Shown: positions 1-5,609, numbered from the stretch's first letter. The stretch: DNA of 6,940 bases from Candidatus Parvarchaeota archaeon (GCA_023378805.1 JAMCSQ010000011.1:1-6940), one strand, 5' to 3'. Numbers and translations are program-made. The notes: generated by a model from the sequence alone, not told the origin.

Positions 1-899
1 GAGCCTGAAATTACCTGGATTACTCCGCCGCCGCCTGCGCCTATAATCCCATACGCAAGAAAGTTATCTGCGTTTTTGATAGTTGAATAGTTTATTGACT
101 GACCTTGATTGTAGATGGTGCCTGTGTTATTAAAGGCCTTAGAAATTATTACCAGAGGTAATACCCCACTGCTGCCACGCATAAAAAAGGAAGAATTAGT
201 TACGCCGTTATAAGATGCCCCGCCGGCGCTGTTCAGTAAACTCAAATTGAAAGAATAATTAGAAAGTGTGGAATAAACATGATAACCTGAACTATTAATT
301 ATTGGATATAACATATGGTTTTGGTAACTAGTAACTTGACCTATTCCTCTATTTGCCAGAGTATATCCTCCATCACATTGACTATAATTAGCCAAACTTC
401 CTCCACCACTTCCTGCAAAAGAGTATGGAAAACTTCCTCCTATACAAATACCATAGCCATTTGCATACCCTCCATTGTTTAGATAATTTTCATTAACAAT
501 AGAGCCGTTGTTTAGAAAATAGCTAAAATTAAGGAAAAGGGGTTTTTCTAAGATTAAAGTACCGTAATTCTCAAGGACATGGCCGCTAAGAAGTGTTGCA
601 TTTATTGTGGCATTTCCTTCGTTTATTATCTTACTTATATTTAAAGTAGAATTTCCAGTAATACTAAACGTATTATTTATAAACAAACCTTTTGCGAATA
701 TAGTTTTAGAAACCAAAGAAATGGGGCTTTGAACAATTACCCACTGGTAGGTACAAACAAAATTTGAGGAATTCGTTAGAGTTATATTTTGATTATAGCA
801 GGAAATGCCATTGCTGTTTCCAAAGCTTAAAAATAAGATAAATATTACTAAGATGGACACTACAAAACCAATTATCACGTTAATATTTTTATTTGCCAT
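1..899 (-). CDS. Membrane-anchored, sequon-rich surface protein, C-terminus cut by window edge
   Basis: I translated this frame from the ATG at 899; it stays open for 299 codons to position 1, so the gene is partial. Residues about 7-27 form one hydrophobic helix that would act as an uncleaved anchor or signal sequence, leaving the rest outside the cell. The exported part is rich in Asn, Ser, Thr and Gly and carries 16 N-x-S/T sequons (for example N38, N43, N83, N87, N96, N100, N124, N171, N270), which suggests heavy archaeal N-glycosylation. It has four cysteines (C34, C49, C152, C175), possibly paired. Alternating short hydrophobic and Asn/Gly-turn segments (about 70-150) would suit a beta-solenoid, and a run of glycines occurs at 288-292. 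I recognise no named family; a surface or adhesin-like role is inferred. It diverges from the orc1/cdc6 gene across the origin. Confidence 0.8.
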   Translation of the reverse strand, partial: MANKNINVIIGFVVSILVIFILFLSFGNSNGISCYNQNITLTNSSNFVCTYQWVIVQSPISLVSKTIFAKGLFINNTFSITGNSTLNISKIINEGNATINATLLSGHVLENYGTLILEKPLFLNFSYFLNNGSIVNENYLNNGGYANGYGICIGGSFPYSFAGSGGGSLANYSQCDGGYTLANRGIGQVTSYQNHMLYPIINSSGYHVYSTLSNYSFNLSLLNSAGGASYNGVTNSSFFMRGSSGVLPLVIISKAFNNTGTIYNQGQSINYSTIKNADNFLAYGIIGAGGGGVIQVISG

Positions 900-910
900 A
901 TTTGCTAATT

Positions 911-966
911 CAACTCCTTAGAAAAGACTAATATTTAAACCTTTCCATTTAATTATTTTTATAAAG
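911..966 (-). promoter_or_regulatory. Candidate promoter and weak ribosome binding site of the surface protein gene
   Basis: Read on the minus strand, there are two TATA-like boxes: CTTTATAAAA (966-957) and GTTTAAATAT (940-931). The first would start transcripts near 934 and include an AAGGAG stretch (919-914) lying 14 nt before the ATG, longer than usual for a Shine-Dalgarno site. The second would start near 908 and give an almost leaderless mRNA. The sequence alone does not decide between them. Confidence 0.45.
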
Positions 967-997
967 TAGTAAAATATACAATATATAATAGCTGTAA

Positions 998-1021
998 GAG
1001 ACACCTATATTTCCAGTGGAA
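998..1021 (-). repeat. ORB-like element, copy 1
   Basis: On the plus strand this copy contains a perfect 13-nt dyad, TTTCCAGTGGAAA (1010-1022), which matches, as I remember it, the core of euryarchaeal ORB elements. Read on the minus strand the dyad is followed by TAGGTGTCTC, the equivalent of the G-rich ORB tail. It matches copy 2 at 20 of 24 positions and copy 3 at 18 of 24. Confidence 0.85.
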
Positions 1022-1080
1022 ACGAATTGGTTTGTAATCGAAGCAATACGTGACATTTCAACGGAAATTTTTTCTTGTGG

Positions 1081-1104
1081 AATACACCTATATTTCCTAT
1101 GGAA
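1081..1104 (-). repeat. ORB-like element, copy 2
   Basis: Same orientation as copy 1. On the minus strand it reads TTCCATAGGAAA followed by TATAGGTGTATT, and differs from copy 1 at only four of 24 positions, two of them in the centre of the dyad. It directly abuts the left edge of the AT-rich unwinding segment. Confidence 0.8.
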
Positions 1105-1190
1105 GGTATATTATTATATTTATTATAATTCTATATAGAATATAGAATAGTATATAGCTATATTGATAACTTATTTTATTTAAATACATT
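1105..1190. other. AT-rich duplex unwinding element
   Basis: Eleven of 86 bases are G or C, and only nine of the 84 from 1107 on. The segment is bounded precisely by ORB copies 2 and 3, which is what is expected of the region melted by the initiator. It also contains internal palindromes, listed separately. Confidence 0.75.
1128..1163. repeat. Two perfect palindromes and a tandem heptamer within the AT-rich element
   Basis: ATTCTATATAGAAT (1128-1141) is a perfect 14-bp palindrome and ATATAGCTATAT (1152-1163) a perfect 12-bp palindrome. ATAGAAT occurs twice in direct tandem (1135-1141 and 1142-1148), overlapping the first palindrome. Some such symmetry arises by chance in AT-only DNA, but the palindromes contain the few G/C bases of the region placed symmetrically. 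Confidence 0.7.
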
Positions 1191-1214
1191 CTCCATAAGA
1201 AACGTAGGTGTCTC
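1191..1214 (+). repeat. ORB-like element, copy 3 (inverted relative to copies 1 and 2)
   Basis: It reads CTCCATAAGAAACG followed by TAGGTGTCTC. The last ten bases are identical to the tail of copy 1 on the opposite strand, while the dyad half is less well kept. The three copies therefore point their G-containing tails away from the AT-rich element and their dyad halves toward it. Confidence 0.75.
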
Positions 1215-1273
1215 TGTATTATTAGTTAAATAGAGTTATTTAAATAAAGTTATATAACTAAATTTGCTAATAG

Positions 1274-1282
1274 TATTTAAAT
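1274..1282 (+). promoter_or_regulatory. TATA-like box of orc1/cdc6
   Basis: TATTTAAAT is centred 33 nt before the ATG at 1311. With the usual archaeal spacing, transcription would start about 6 nt before the start codon. No Shine-Dalgarno match is present, consistent with a nearly leaderless mRNA. The box lies 59 nt beyond ORB copy 3, so Orc1 binding at the origin could affect its own promoter. Confidence 0.5.
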
Positions 1283-1310
1283 GAAGAAAGATACAATAAT
1301 TTACTAAGAT

Positions 1311-2579
1311 ATGGAAACCTTTCAATCCGATAATGACCTTTTCCAGAAAACAGATACTAATAAAATAAACAGCGTTGATCCAATAACAATATTCAATGAG
1401 TTTCTTACCAGTAAACGCATATTTAAAAACAAAGAGGTTTTGTCTTCTTCCTTTATCCCCGATGAAATAATGCACAGAAATACAGAAATAGCCGTCATGT
1501 CGAGAATCATGGCCCCTAGTTTGATATTTGAAGACATTTCTAATGTTTTGGTTTACGGGTTTTCAGGAACCGGTAAATCCTTAGTTACAAAATATGTCGG
1601 TAAGAAATTAGCAAGCTCCGCAGAGGAGAAAAAAGTAAACGTACTTCCCGTTTATATGAACTGCAGGTTGGAAAACAATAATACAGAATATAGATTGATA
1701 GCAAATTTATGTGCCGTTTTTAACATAAATGTTCCGGAAAGCGGTCTTTCAGTAAATAGTTTATATAAAAGGCTTATAAAAATAATAGATGCCGAAAGCA
1801 CCTATCTTATTCTCATCTTGGACGAAATAGAAAAACTTATACAGCATGCAGGCGATGGTGTATTGTACAGTCTTCTTAGACTGAATGAATCTCTTAAGCA
1901 TGCAAAGATCTCTATAATTGGTATATCAAATAACATTGACTTAAAGGCTTCTCTAGATCAAAGAGTAAGAAGTTCTTTAAATCCTGTTGAAATCATCTTC
2001 AAGCCATATAATGCAGAAGAGATATTCAATATCTTATTGACTCGTTCAAAAGAAGCATTTTATGAAAATGCAATAAGTGAGGGGGTTCTAAGGAAATGCG
2101 CGGCGATAGTTGCACAAGAACATGGAGATATAAGAAAGGCTCTGGATCTGTTAAAGGTTGCAGGGGAAAGGACACAACAGCTTGGTAAATCTGTTATAAC
2201 TGAAGAGGAATTGGATAACGCTGCAGAAGCTCTCGAACAAAATATAACCGAAGGTATGATTAAATCTATGACTAGGCAGAGCAAATGCATACTTCTTTCT
2301 ATCATTTCAGTTGCAAGGAACAAAAGAATGGGCAGAGTGTACAGCGGAGAGGTTTATGATACCTATCTTAAACTTTCCGAAAAGTTCGGACTTAAGAAAC
2401 TGACATTTAGACGCATTTCCGACTTAATTGCAGACATGGATTATAATTCTTTAGTCATGTCTCGTATAAAGAGTCATGGTAGATATGGCAGAACAAGGGA
2501 ATTAAACATCGCATTCTCTCCTTCCATAATAAACAAGGCAGAGATGATAATAAAAGAAGAGTTAAATATTACTACTTAA
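1311..2579 (+). CDS. cdc6: Orc1/Cdc6 replication initiator
   Basis: This 422-aa protein is the archaeal replication initiator, an AAA+ ATPase that binds origin repeats and recruits the MCM helicase. The visible motifs are Walker A at residues 83-90 (GFSGTGKS), Walker B around 167-174 with D171-E172, sensor 1 near 202-208 (IGISNN), the arginine-finger stretch 215-223 (LDQRVRSSL), and sensor 2 at 272-281 with R275 (GDIRKALDLL). The C-terminal 110 or so residues fit the winged-helix DNA-binding domain. The length is typical (about 380-420 aa) and no key motif is missing. The start at 1311 has a TATA-like box about 30 nt upstream. The first 25 residues or so, before the usual N-terminal origin-recognition segment (IFNEFLTSKRIFKNKEVL), are extra and polar. 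The ORB-like repeats immediately upstream make it likely that this protein acts at the adjacent origin and may regulate itself. Confidence 0.97.
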   Translation: METFQSDNDLFQKTDTNKINSVDPITIFNEFLTSKRIFKNKEVLSSSFIPDEIMHRNTEIAVMSRIMAPSLIFEDISNVLVYGFSGTGKSLVTKYVGKKLASSAEEKKVNVLPVYMNCRLENNNTEYRLIANLCAVFNINVPESGLSVNSLYKRLIKIIDAESTYLILILDEIEKLIQHAGDGVLYSLLRLNESLKHAKISIIGISNNIDLKASLDQRVRSSLNPVEIIFKPYNAEEIFNILLTRSKEAFYENAISEGVLRKCAAIVAQEHGDIRKALDLLKVAGERTQQLGKSVITEEELDNAAEALEQNITEGMIKSMTRQSKCILLSIISVARNKRMGRVYSGEVYDTYLKLSEKFGLKKLTFRRISDLIADMDYNSLVMSRIKSHGRYGRTRELNIAFSPSIINKAEMIIKEELNITT

Positions 2580-2599
2580 TAAAAGCATAAAACTAAAGG

Positions 2600-2607
2600 C
2601 TTAAATA
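2600..2607 (+). promoter_or_regulatory. TATA-like box of the 119-aa protein gene
   Basis: CTTAAATA is centred about 49 nt before the ATG at 2653. The predicted transcription start near 2630 leaves a leader of about 23 nt that would include the Shine-Dalgarno site at 2644-2649. The gene therefore probably has its own promoter rather than depending on orc1/cdc6, which ends at 2579. Confidence 0.45.
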
Positions 2608-2643
2608 CTAGTTCATTTCATGAGACATTATATCTAAATAAAT

Positions 2644-2649
2644 GGAGGT
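2644..2649 (+). promoter_or_regulatory. Strong but close ribosome binding site (GGAGGT)
   Basis: GGAGGT is the only full-strength Shine-Dalgarno match in the window. It lies just 3 nt before the ATG at 2653, closer than the usual 5-9 nt. An in-frame GTG at 2662 would give 12 nt spacing. I keep the ATG but the start is not fully settled. Confidence 0.6.
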
Positions 2650-2652
2650 AAT

Positions 2653-3012
2653 ATGGGATTTGTGGGATTAACTGATTTAATAAAGGATACAAGCGATAAA
2701 GATGTAATAGAGCCTGCGAAGACAATAAGTAAATATGGTGAGAAAGAAGAGTTATTGGATAAGACCTACAAAAAAGGACTGAAAGTATTGGCTTATAATC
2801 GTAAAACAGAGAAATTAGAGACTTTTTCTTTAAATTATTCAGATGCATTGAAGTTAAAATTTAAGGGCTTTGTAAAAATCGATGAAAGACAGTATAAAGA
2901 TTGGTCAAGTCCTATACCTTTTTACGTTTATACCTGCAAATTAAACGGCAAAAAGACATTTATGGCCGATTACCCGCATGGATACGAAGGCAGATTAGAC
3001 TGCAAATTATAG
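2653..3012 (+). CDS. Hypothetical protein, 119 aa, unrecognised
   Basis: I do not recognise a family. The protein is lysine-rich, has no membrane segment or signal peptide, and is probably cytoplasmic. The first 40 residues look helical and charged. From about residue 42 the pattern (KGLKVLAYNRKTEKLETFSL) suggests beta strands, followed by an amphipathic stretch and an aromatic C-terminal part containing PFYVYTCK and MADYPHGYEG. Two cysteines occur at C95 and C117; there are too few ligands for an obvious metal site. It is preferred over an antisense frame because it has a GGAGGT site and a TATA-like box at suitable places. It sits 73 nt after orc1/cdc6, and its last Leu codon is antisense to the stop codon of the convergent neighbour. 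Confidence 0.75.
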   Translation: MGFVGLTDLIKDTSDKDVIEPAKTISKYGEKEELLDKTYKKGLKVLAYNRKTEKLETFSLNYSDALKLKFKGFVKIDERQYKDWSSPIPFYVYTCKLNGKKTFMADYPHGYEGRLDCKL

Positions 3013-3324
3013 TTTATAAAGTTTTACGGCTTCTAATAGCTCCTGTCTGAGCTTTTCACCCTTAGAATTGATTCTATCAAAAGCATTTGCAATTTTGTCT
3101 TGTTTAAGATAACGGAGCCATGCTGAGAAGTGTTTGCCCGCGTTATGAAATTCTAGGGATTCTACCGGTAAAGTCCTTATTAACCCTTCAAAACCATTTA
3201 ATGTGCCCGCTCTACCAACTTCTTTTCCATCCTTCAATCTAAAAACAAATTCTTTGCCCTGTTCAGCAGCTATATCTTTGCTTTGTCCTTTTTCATATTT
3301 CTTAATAAATGCGTTTACCGACAT
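3007..3324 (-). CDS. DUF5752-like small protein
   Basis: A 105-aa soluble protein. The central part, residues about 41-70, contains TLNGFEGLIRTLPVESLEFH and then NAGKHFSAWLRYL. This resembles DUF5752, in which a short 'L..L...l..vp.esl.yH....hFs.Wl' segment is the hallmark; the correspondence is by eye and memory, without a profile search. Conserved-looking residues are H60, H65, F66, S67, W69 and L70. The C-terminal third is a charged helix. The function of that family is unknown, so none is assigned here. The stop codon (3007-3009) overlaps the end of the convergent 119-aa protein gene. Its own TATA-like box sits about 30 nt upstream, so it is probably leaderless and monocistronic. Confidence 0.8.
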   Translation of the reverse strand: MSVNAFIKKYEKGQSKDIAAEQGKEFVFRLKDGKEVGRAGTLNGFEGLIRTLPVESLEFHNAGKHFSAWLRYLKQDKIANAFDRINSKGEKLRQELLEAVKLYKL

Positions 3325-3345
3325 AATTAGTAATACGCTTACTCA

Positions 3346-3359
3346 TATTTATATTTAAA
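3346..3359 (-). promoter_or_regulatory. TATA-like box of the DUF5752-like gene
   Basis: On the minus strand this reads TTTAAATATAAATA, centred 28-29 nt before the ATG at 3324. This spacing predicts transcription starting at or very near the start codon. No Shine-Dalgarno sequence is present. The box begins right after the stop codon of the upstream membrane-protein operon. Confidence 0.6.
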
Positions 3360-3360
3360 A

Positions 3361-3687
3361 TCACTTTTCTTTGGTTTTAATGTTGGGTATAAAGGTAACA
3401 AAAAATAAGGCAAGGAAGAAATATACCGCTAAAGTGGGGTATTCCCAGAAAAGTGTTTGGTTATTAATTAGAAATTCTACTATAGTTATTAAAAAACCGG
3501 CTAAGATGGATACCGCCCCCAATAAGAGGAAAATAAAAGTCAGCGGCAGTTTCCCTTTGTATCCTAAGTATATTTTGGTTAAGAACGCTTCTGGGCTCTT
3601 TTTTAATTTGATGGATATCCTTAGGCCAAATAATAAGATTATTATAGTCTCTGCTAACAGAACTATTGAATAAATTTCACTGTTCAT
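3361..3687 (-). CDS. Small three-helix membrane protein (second gene of pair)
   Basis: This 108-aa hydrophobic protein has three predicted membrane helices at roughly residues 4-25, 49-72 and 85-102. The loop between helices 1 and 2 is strongly basic (KLKKSPEAFLTKIYLGYKGK), and the C-terminal tail (NIKTKEK) is basic too, so by the positive-inside rule the N-terminus faces out and the C-terminus faces in. I recognise no family. The start at 3687 is fixed by a 4-nt ATGA overlap with the stop of the preceding gene, which indicates translational coupling. An opposite-strand frame of nearly the same length exists but codes for an improbable basic product and has no such context. Confidence 0.75.
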   Translation of the reverse strand: MNSEIYSIVLLAETIIILLFGLRISIKLKKSPEAFLTKIYLGYKGKLPLTFIFLLLGAVSILAGFLITIVEFLINNQTLFWEYPTLAVYFFLALFFVTFIPNIKTKEK

Positions 3688-4064
3688 AAAAATCCCTTAA
3701 ACCTCTTATACCACTGCAGTACTGCATACCCTGCAAATCCGACTACGGCTATGCCTATTAAATAACTCCCAAAATCCAAGAGTATAGACCAGAAATTGGC
3801 CTGTAAATAGCCAAAGTTTGATGTTTCCAGTTGACTTAAAGAAGAGATAATTGCTACCGGAACTGCCAATATGCTGGTGTATAAGAGCAGCGAAACTTCT
3901 CGGTATGCTTTTTCTTTATTGTTAAAGAAGGTAAGTAATGGCGCACCATCCTTTCTGTGTTTCATCAGTACATACACAATAGTGCCTACCGTGTAAGTTA
4001 AGAATATCCCTCCTGCAAAGTAAAGGCATAATATAATTAACAATGCGAAATGTATAGCATTCAT
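3684..4064 (-). CDS. Small three-helix membrane protein (first gene of pair)
   Basis: A 126-aa protein with three hydrophobic helices at about residues 6-33, 56-77 and 92-116. The first loop contains basic residues (MKHRKDG and NNKEKAYRE) and the C-terminus ends in QWYKRFKGFL, so the predicted topology is N-out, C-in, the same as its downstream partner. No catalytic or ligand motif is evident and I do not recognise a family. It opens a two-gene operon transcribed leftward from a short divergent promoter region shared with the 111-aa protein gene. The matched size and topology suggest that the two proteins form a complex, which is inference only. Confidence 0.8.
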   Translation of the reverse strand: MNAIHFALLIILCLYFAGGIFLTYTVGTIVYVLMKHRKDGAPLLTFFNNKEKAYREVSLLLYTSILAVPVAIISSLSQLETSNFGYLQANFWSILLDFGSYLIGIAVVGFAGYAVLQWYKRFKGFL

Positions 4065-4077
4065 AGAAACAATAGCG

Positions 4078-4091
4078 TTTTAATATTAAAA
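4078..4091. promoter_or_regulatory. Palindromic TATA-like element in a divergent promoter
   Basis: TTTTAATATTAAAA is a perfect 14-bp palindrome in the 45-nt gap between divergent genes. Its centre is 25 nt before the plus-strand ATG at 4110, which fits a leaderless start well. It is about 20 nt before the minus-strand ATG at 4064, slightly short for a TATA box. Since it is symmetric it could serve both genes. Confidence 0.5.
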
Positions 4092-4109
4092 TAACTATAG
4101 TCTGTTAGA

Positions 4110-4445
4110 ATGGAAGAAAAAAAAGCAAAAGAATTGGTATTTTACCATATTGGAAAGGTGGTTAAAGTTATCGATAAAAATAATTCTAAAAACCTAGACA
4201 AAAAGCACAAAGCAGTCATAGAAATGTGGGATAATAACATAATAACCTGTGAAATAGGAAATGCGGCTCCAAGAGACAACGATTTTGTAATAGTTCTTTT
4301 TAATGGATTAGTTCAAGCGCAGGGAGTTTTCATGAGGCCCGAAACAGTAACGGATATTCTTTCACCGGAAGCAGGGCAGCAGATCTGGGACAAATACAAA
4401 GGATTTTTCGACAAGTCTAAACCCACACATCCATTTACTGGCTAA
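4110..4445 (+). CDS. Hypothetical protein, 111 aa, unrecognised, upstream of VIT-type transporter
   Basis: A soluble protein without signal or membrane segments. Residues about 8-75 alternate as short beta strands (LVFYHIGKVVKVID, KAVIEMWDNNIITCEIG, DFVIVLFNGLVQAQGVF), as in a small beta-barrel. Residues 78-105 look helical (ETVTDILSPEAGQQIWDKY), and the tail ends in THPFTG. I do not recognise a family and assign no function. The ATG at 4110 has a TATA-like palindrome 25 nt upstream and no Shine-Dalgarno. The transporter gene begins 24 nt after its stop, and that gap has no suitably placed TATA box, so the two are probably co-transcribed. Confidence 0.75.
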   Translation: MEEKKAKELVFYHIGKVVKVIDKNNSKNLDKKHKAVIEMWDNNIITCEIGNAAPRDNDFVIVLFNGLVQAQGVFMRPETVTDILSPEAGQQIWDKYKGFFDKSKPTHPFTG

Positions 4446-4469
4446 TCTGTAAATTGATAAAATCTAATT

Positions 4470-5606
4470 ATGTCAGATGAAATAAAAAAGGTTTTGAACT
4501 CTGAAAAATTATCCTATGAGTTGTATTCAAAACTTGAAAGTATAGAAAGAAATAAGCAGTTGAGAAAGAAACTGAAGGAACTTAAAGAACTAGACGTAAA
4601 GCACATCAAAGTATGGACTGAGATATATACCGAATTAAATATTCCTGTGAAGGAAAAAGCAAATAAAATTGAGCTTTTTCTTTTTGTTTTACTAAGAAGG
4701 CTGTTCGGCAGCGGTCTTACATTAAGCGTAATTAATTCTTTGGAAAATAGGAAAGTTTCCGATTTGTCAAAAATTTTTGATATTATACCGGATAAACAAA
4801 GAGAGAAGGTAGTCAACTACTTAGTCGAAGAGCTTTATCAGGAAAGAATTCTTAAAAAAGAATCCTGGGAAAGCGGAGTTTTATCCCACATAAGAGACGT
4901 GGTTTTTGGCATGAATGACGGTTTAGTCGAAGTTTTGGCAGCAGTAGCTGGGTTTACAGGCGCCATACATGACAACCTGCTTATAGCAGTTGCAGGCACC
5001 ATAGTAGGTTTATCTGGTACTATCTCAATGGCAGTGGGCGCTTATCTTTCCTCTAAATCTGAGAAAGATTTGGAATTTGAGGGCATAACCCGGTTAGAAT
5101 TAGAGTTACAGGTAGCTAAGGAAAGATTAAAGGAGGATTTAGAAAAGCATTCTTTGAACTATCAAAAATTTGACAAGTCTTTAGAAGACCTCATTTCAAA
5201 ATTAAAGAAAGAAAGAGACCCTATCTATAAAGTACTTGAAAGAGAAAGGAAAAATCCGCTTATGAATTTCATAAGTGGCAACGGTAAAATTTATCAAAGT
5301 AATAATTCGGTTAATCCCGTAAAAGATGCGTTGTATGTGGGCGTGTTCTACATTTTTGGGGCAATTATACCCTTAATAAGCTTTCTTATCGGTTCTATAA
5401 TTAAATCTAATACTTATTATAATTTAGTGATATCAGTTATTTTGGCGTCTATAGCAATTGCCATTACTTCCCTTATAATAGCCCTTAATTCAAATGAAAA
5501 AGTATTTAGATACATAGGGAAAGCGTTAGGGCTTAGTCTTACTGCGGCGTTTGTCACTTTTTTAGTAGGCCACTTGGCTTCCGTTTACCTGCACATTGCC
5601 ATTTAA
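4470..5606 (+). CDS. VIT1/CCC1-type iron/manganese transporter with N-terminal ferritin-like domain
   Basis: A 378-aa fusion protein. Residues about 1-130 resemble the rubrerythrin/ferritin-like helices found at the N-terminus of MbfA-type VIT proteins. Residues about 138-378 form the VIT domain with five membrane helices (about 145-165, 169-193, 286-309, 316-339, 352-376). The VIT signature is clear: IRDVVFGMNDGLVEVLAAVAGFTGA, then GLSGTISMAVGAYLSSKSEKD. D150 and M187 match the ion-path Asp and Met described for plant VIT1. A long charged segment (200-283, many Glu/Lys, probably coiled-coil) corresponds to the cytosolic metal-binding domain. Known members move Fe2+ or Mn2+ out of the cytosol by proton antiport; the metal here is not certain. 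The diiron ligands of the ferritin-like part look altered (DxxH at 42-45, ExxQ at 121-124). It is probably co-transcribed with the gene ending at 4445. Confidence 0.93.
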   Translation: MSDEIKKVLNSEKLSYELYSKLESIERNKQLRKKLKELKELDVKHIKVWTEIYTELNIPVKEKANKIELFLFVLLRRLFGSGLTLSVINSLENRKVSDLSKIFDIIPDKQREKVVNYLVEELYQERILKKESWESGVLSHIRDVVFGMNDGLVEVLAAVAGFTGAIHDNLLIAVAGTIVGLSGTISMAVGAYLSSKSEKDLEFEGITRLELELQVAKERLKEDLEKHSLNYQKFDKSLEDLISKLKKERDPIYKVLERERKNPLMNFISGNGKIYQSNNSVNPVKDALYVGVFYIFGAIIPLISFLIGSIIKSNTYYNLVISVILASIAIAITSLIIALNSNEKVFRYIGKALGLSLTAAFVTFLVGHLASVYLHIAI

Positions 5607-5609
5607 TTG

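Larger units (their letters stand above)
998..1214. other. Candidate chromosomal replication origin (oriC)
   Basis: This intergenic stretch lies directly upstream of orc1/cdc6. It contains three copies of a 24-nt element resembling archaeal origin recognition boxes. Two are on the minus strand (998-1021 and 1081-1104) and one is inverted on the plus strand (1191-1214). Between the second and third lies a segment of about 11% G+C that would melt easily. Inverted ORBs flanking an AT-rich unwinding element next to the initiator gene is the established layout of many archaeal origins. Binding by the neighbouring Orc1/Cdc6 and bidirectional firing are inferred. Confidence 0.85.

Noticed and set aside
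998..1214. CRISPR array or transposon ends as an explanation of the repeats upstream of orc1/cdc6
   Set aside because: There are only three imperfect copies at unequal spacing and in mixed orientation, with no transposase nearby. The dyad core and the position beside orc1/cdc6 fit origin boxes.
1236..1475. 79-codon minus-strand frame across the orc1/cdc6 start
   Set aside because: It is antisense to the conserved Orc1 N-terminus and its promoter, and the product resembles no protein I recognise; a chance frame in AT-rich DNA.
1322..1537. 71-codon minus-strand frame inside orc1/cdc6
   Set aside because: It is a shadow of a strongly supported gene, with no promoter or ribosome binding site of its own.
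2060..2323. 87-codon minus-strand frame inside orc1/cdc6
   Set aside because: It is antisense to the sensor 2 region; the cysteine- and serine-rich product is typical of a reverse-complement shadow.
2618..2848. 76-codon minus-strand frame over the 119-aa gene
   Set aside because: The plus-strand gene has a GGAGGT site and TATA-like box; this frame has neither and gives a low-complexity Leu/Ser/Tyr product.
3371..3673. 100-codon plus-strand frame opposite the 108-aa membrane protein
   Set aside because: The minus-strand frame has the ATGA overlap with its operon partner and a coherent three-helix profile. The plus-strand product is a basic string with no supporting context.
4514..4816. 100-codon minus-strand frame inside the transporter gene
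   Set aside because: It is antisense to the ferritin-like domain; the Ser/Phe/Leu-rich product is a shadow.
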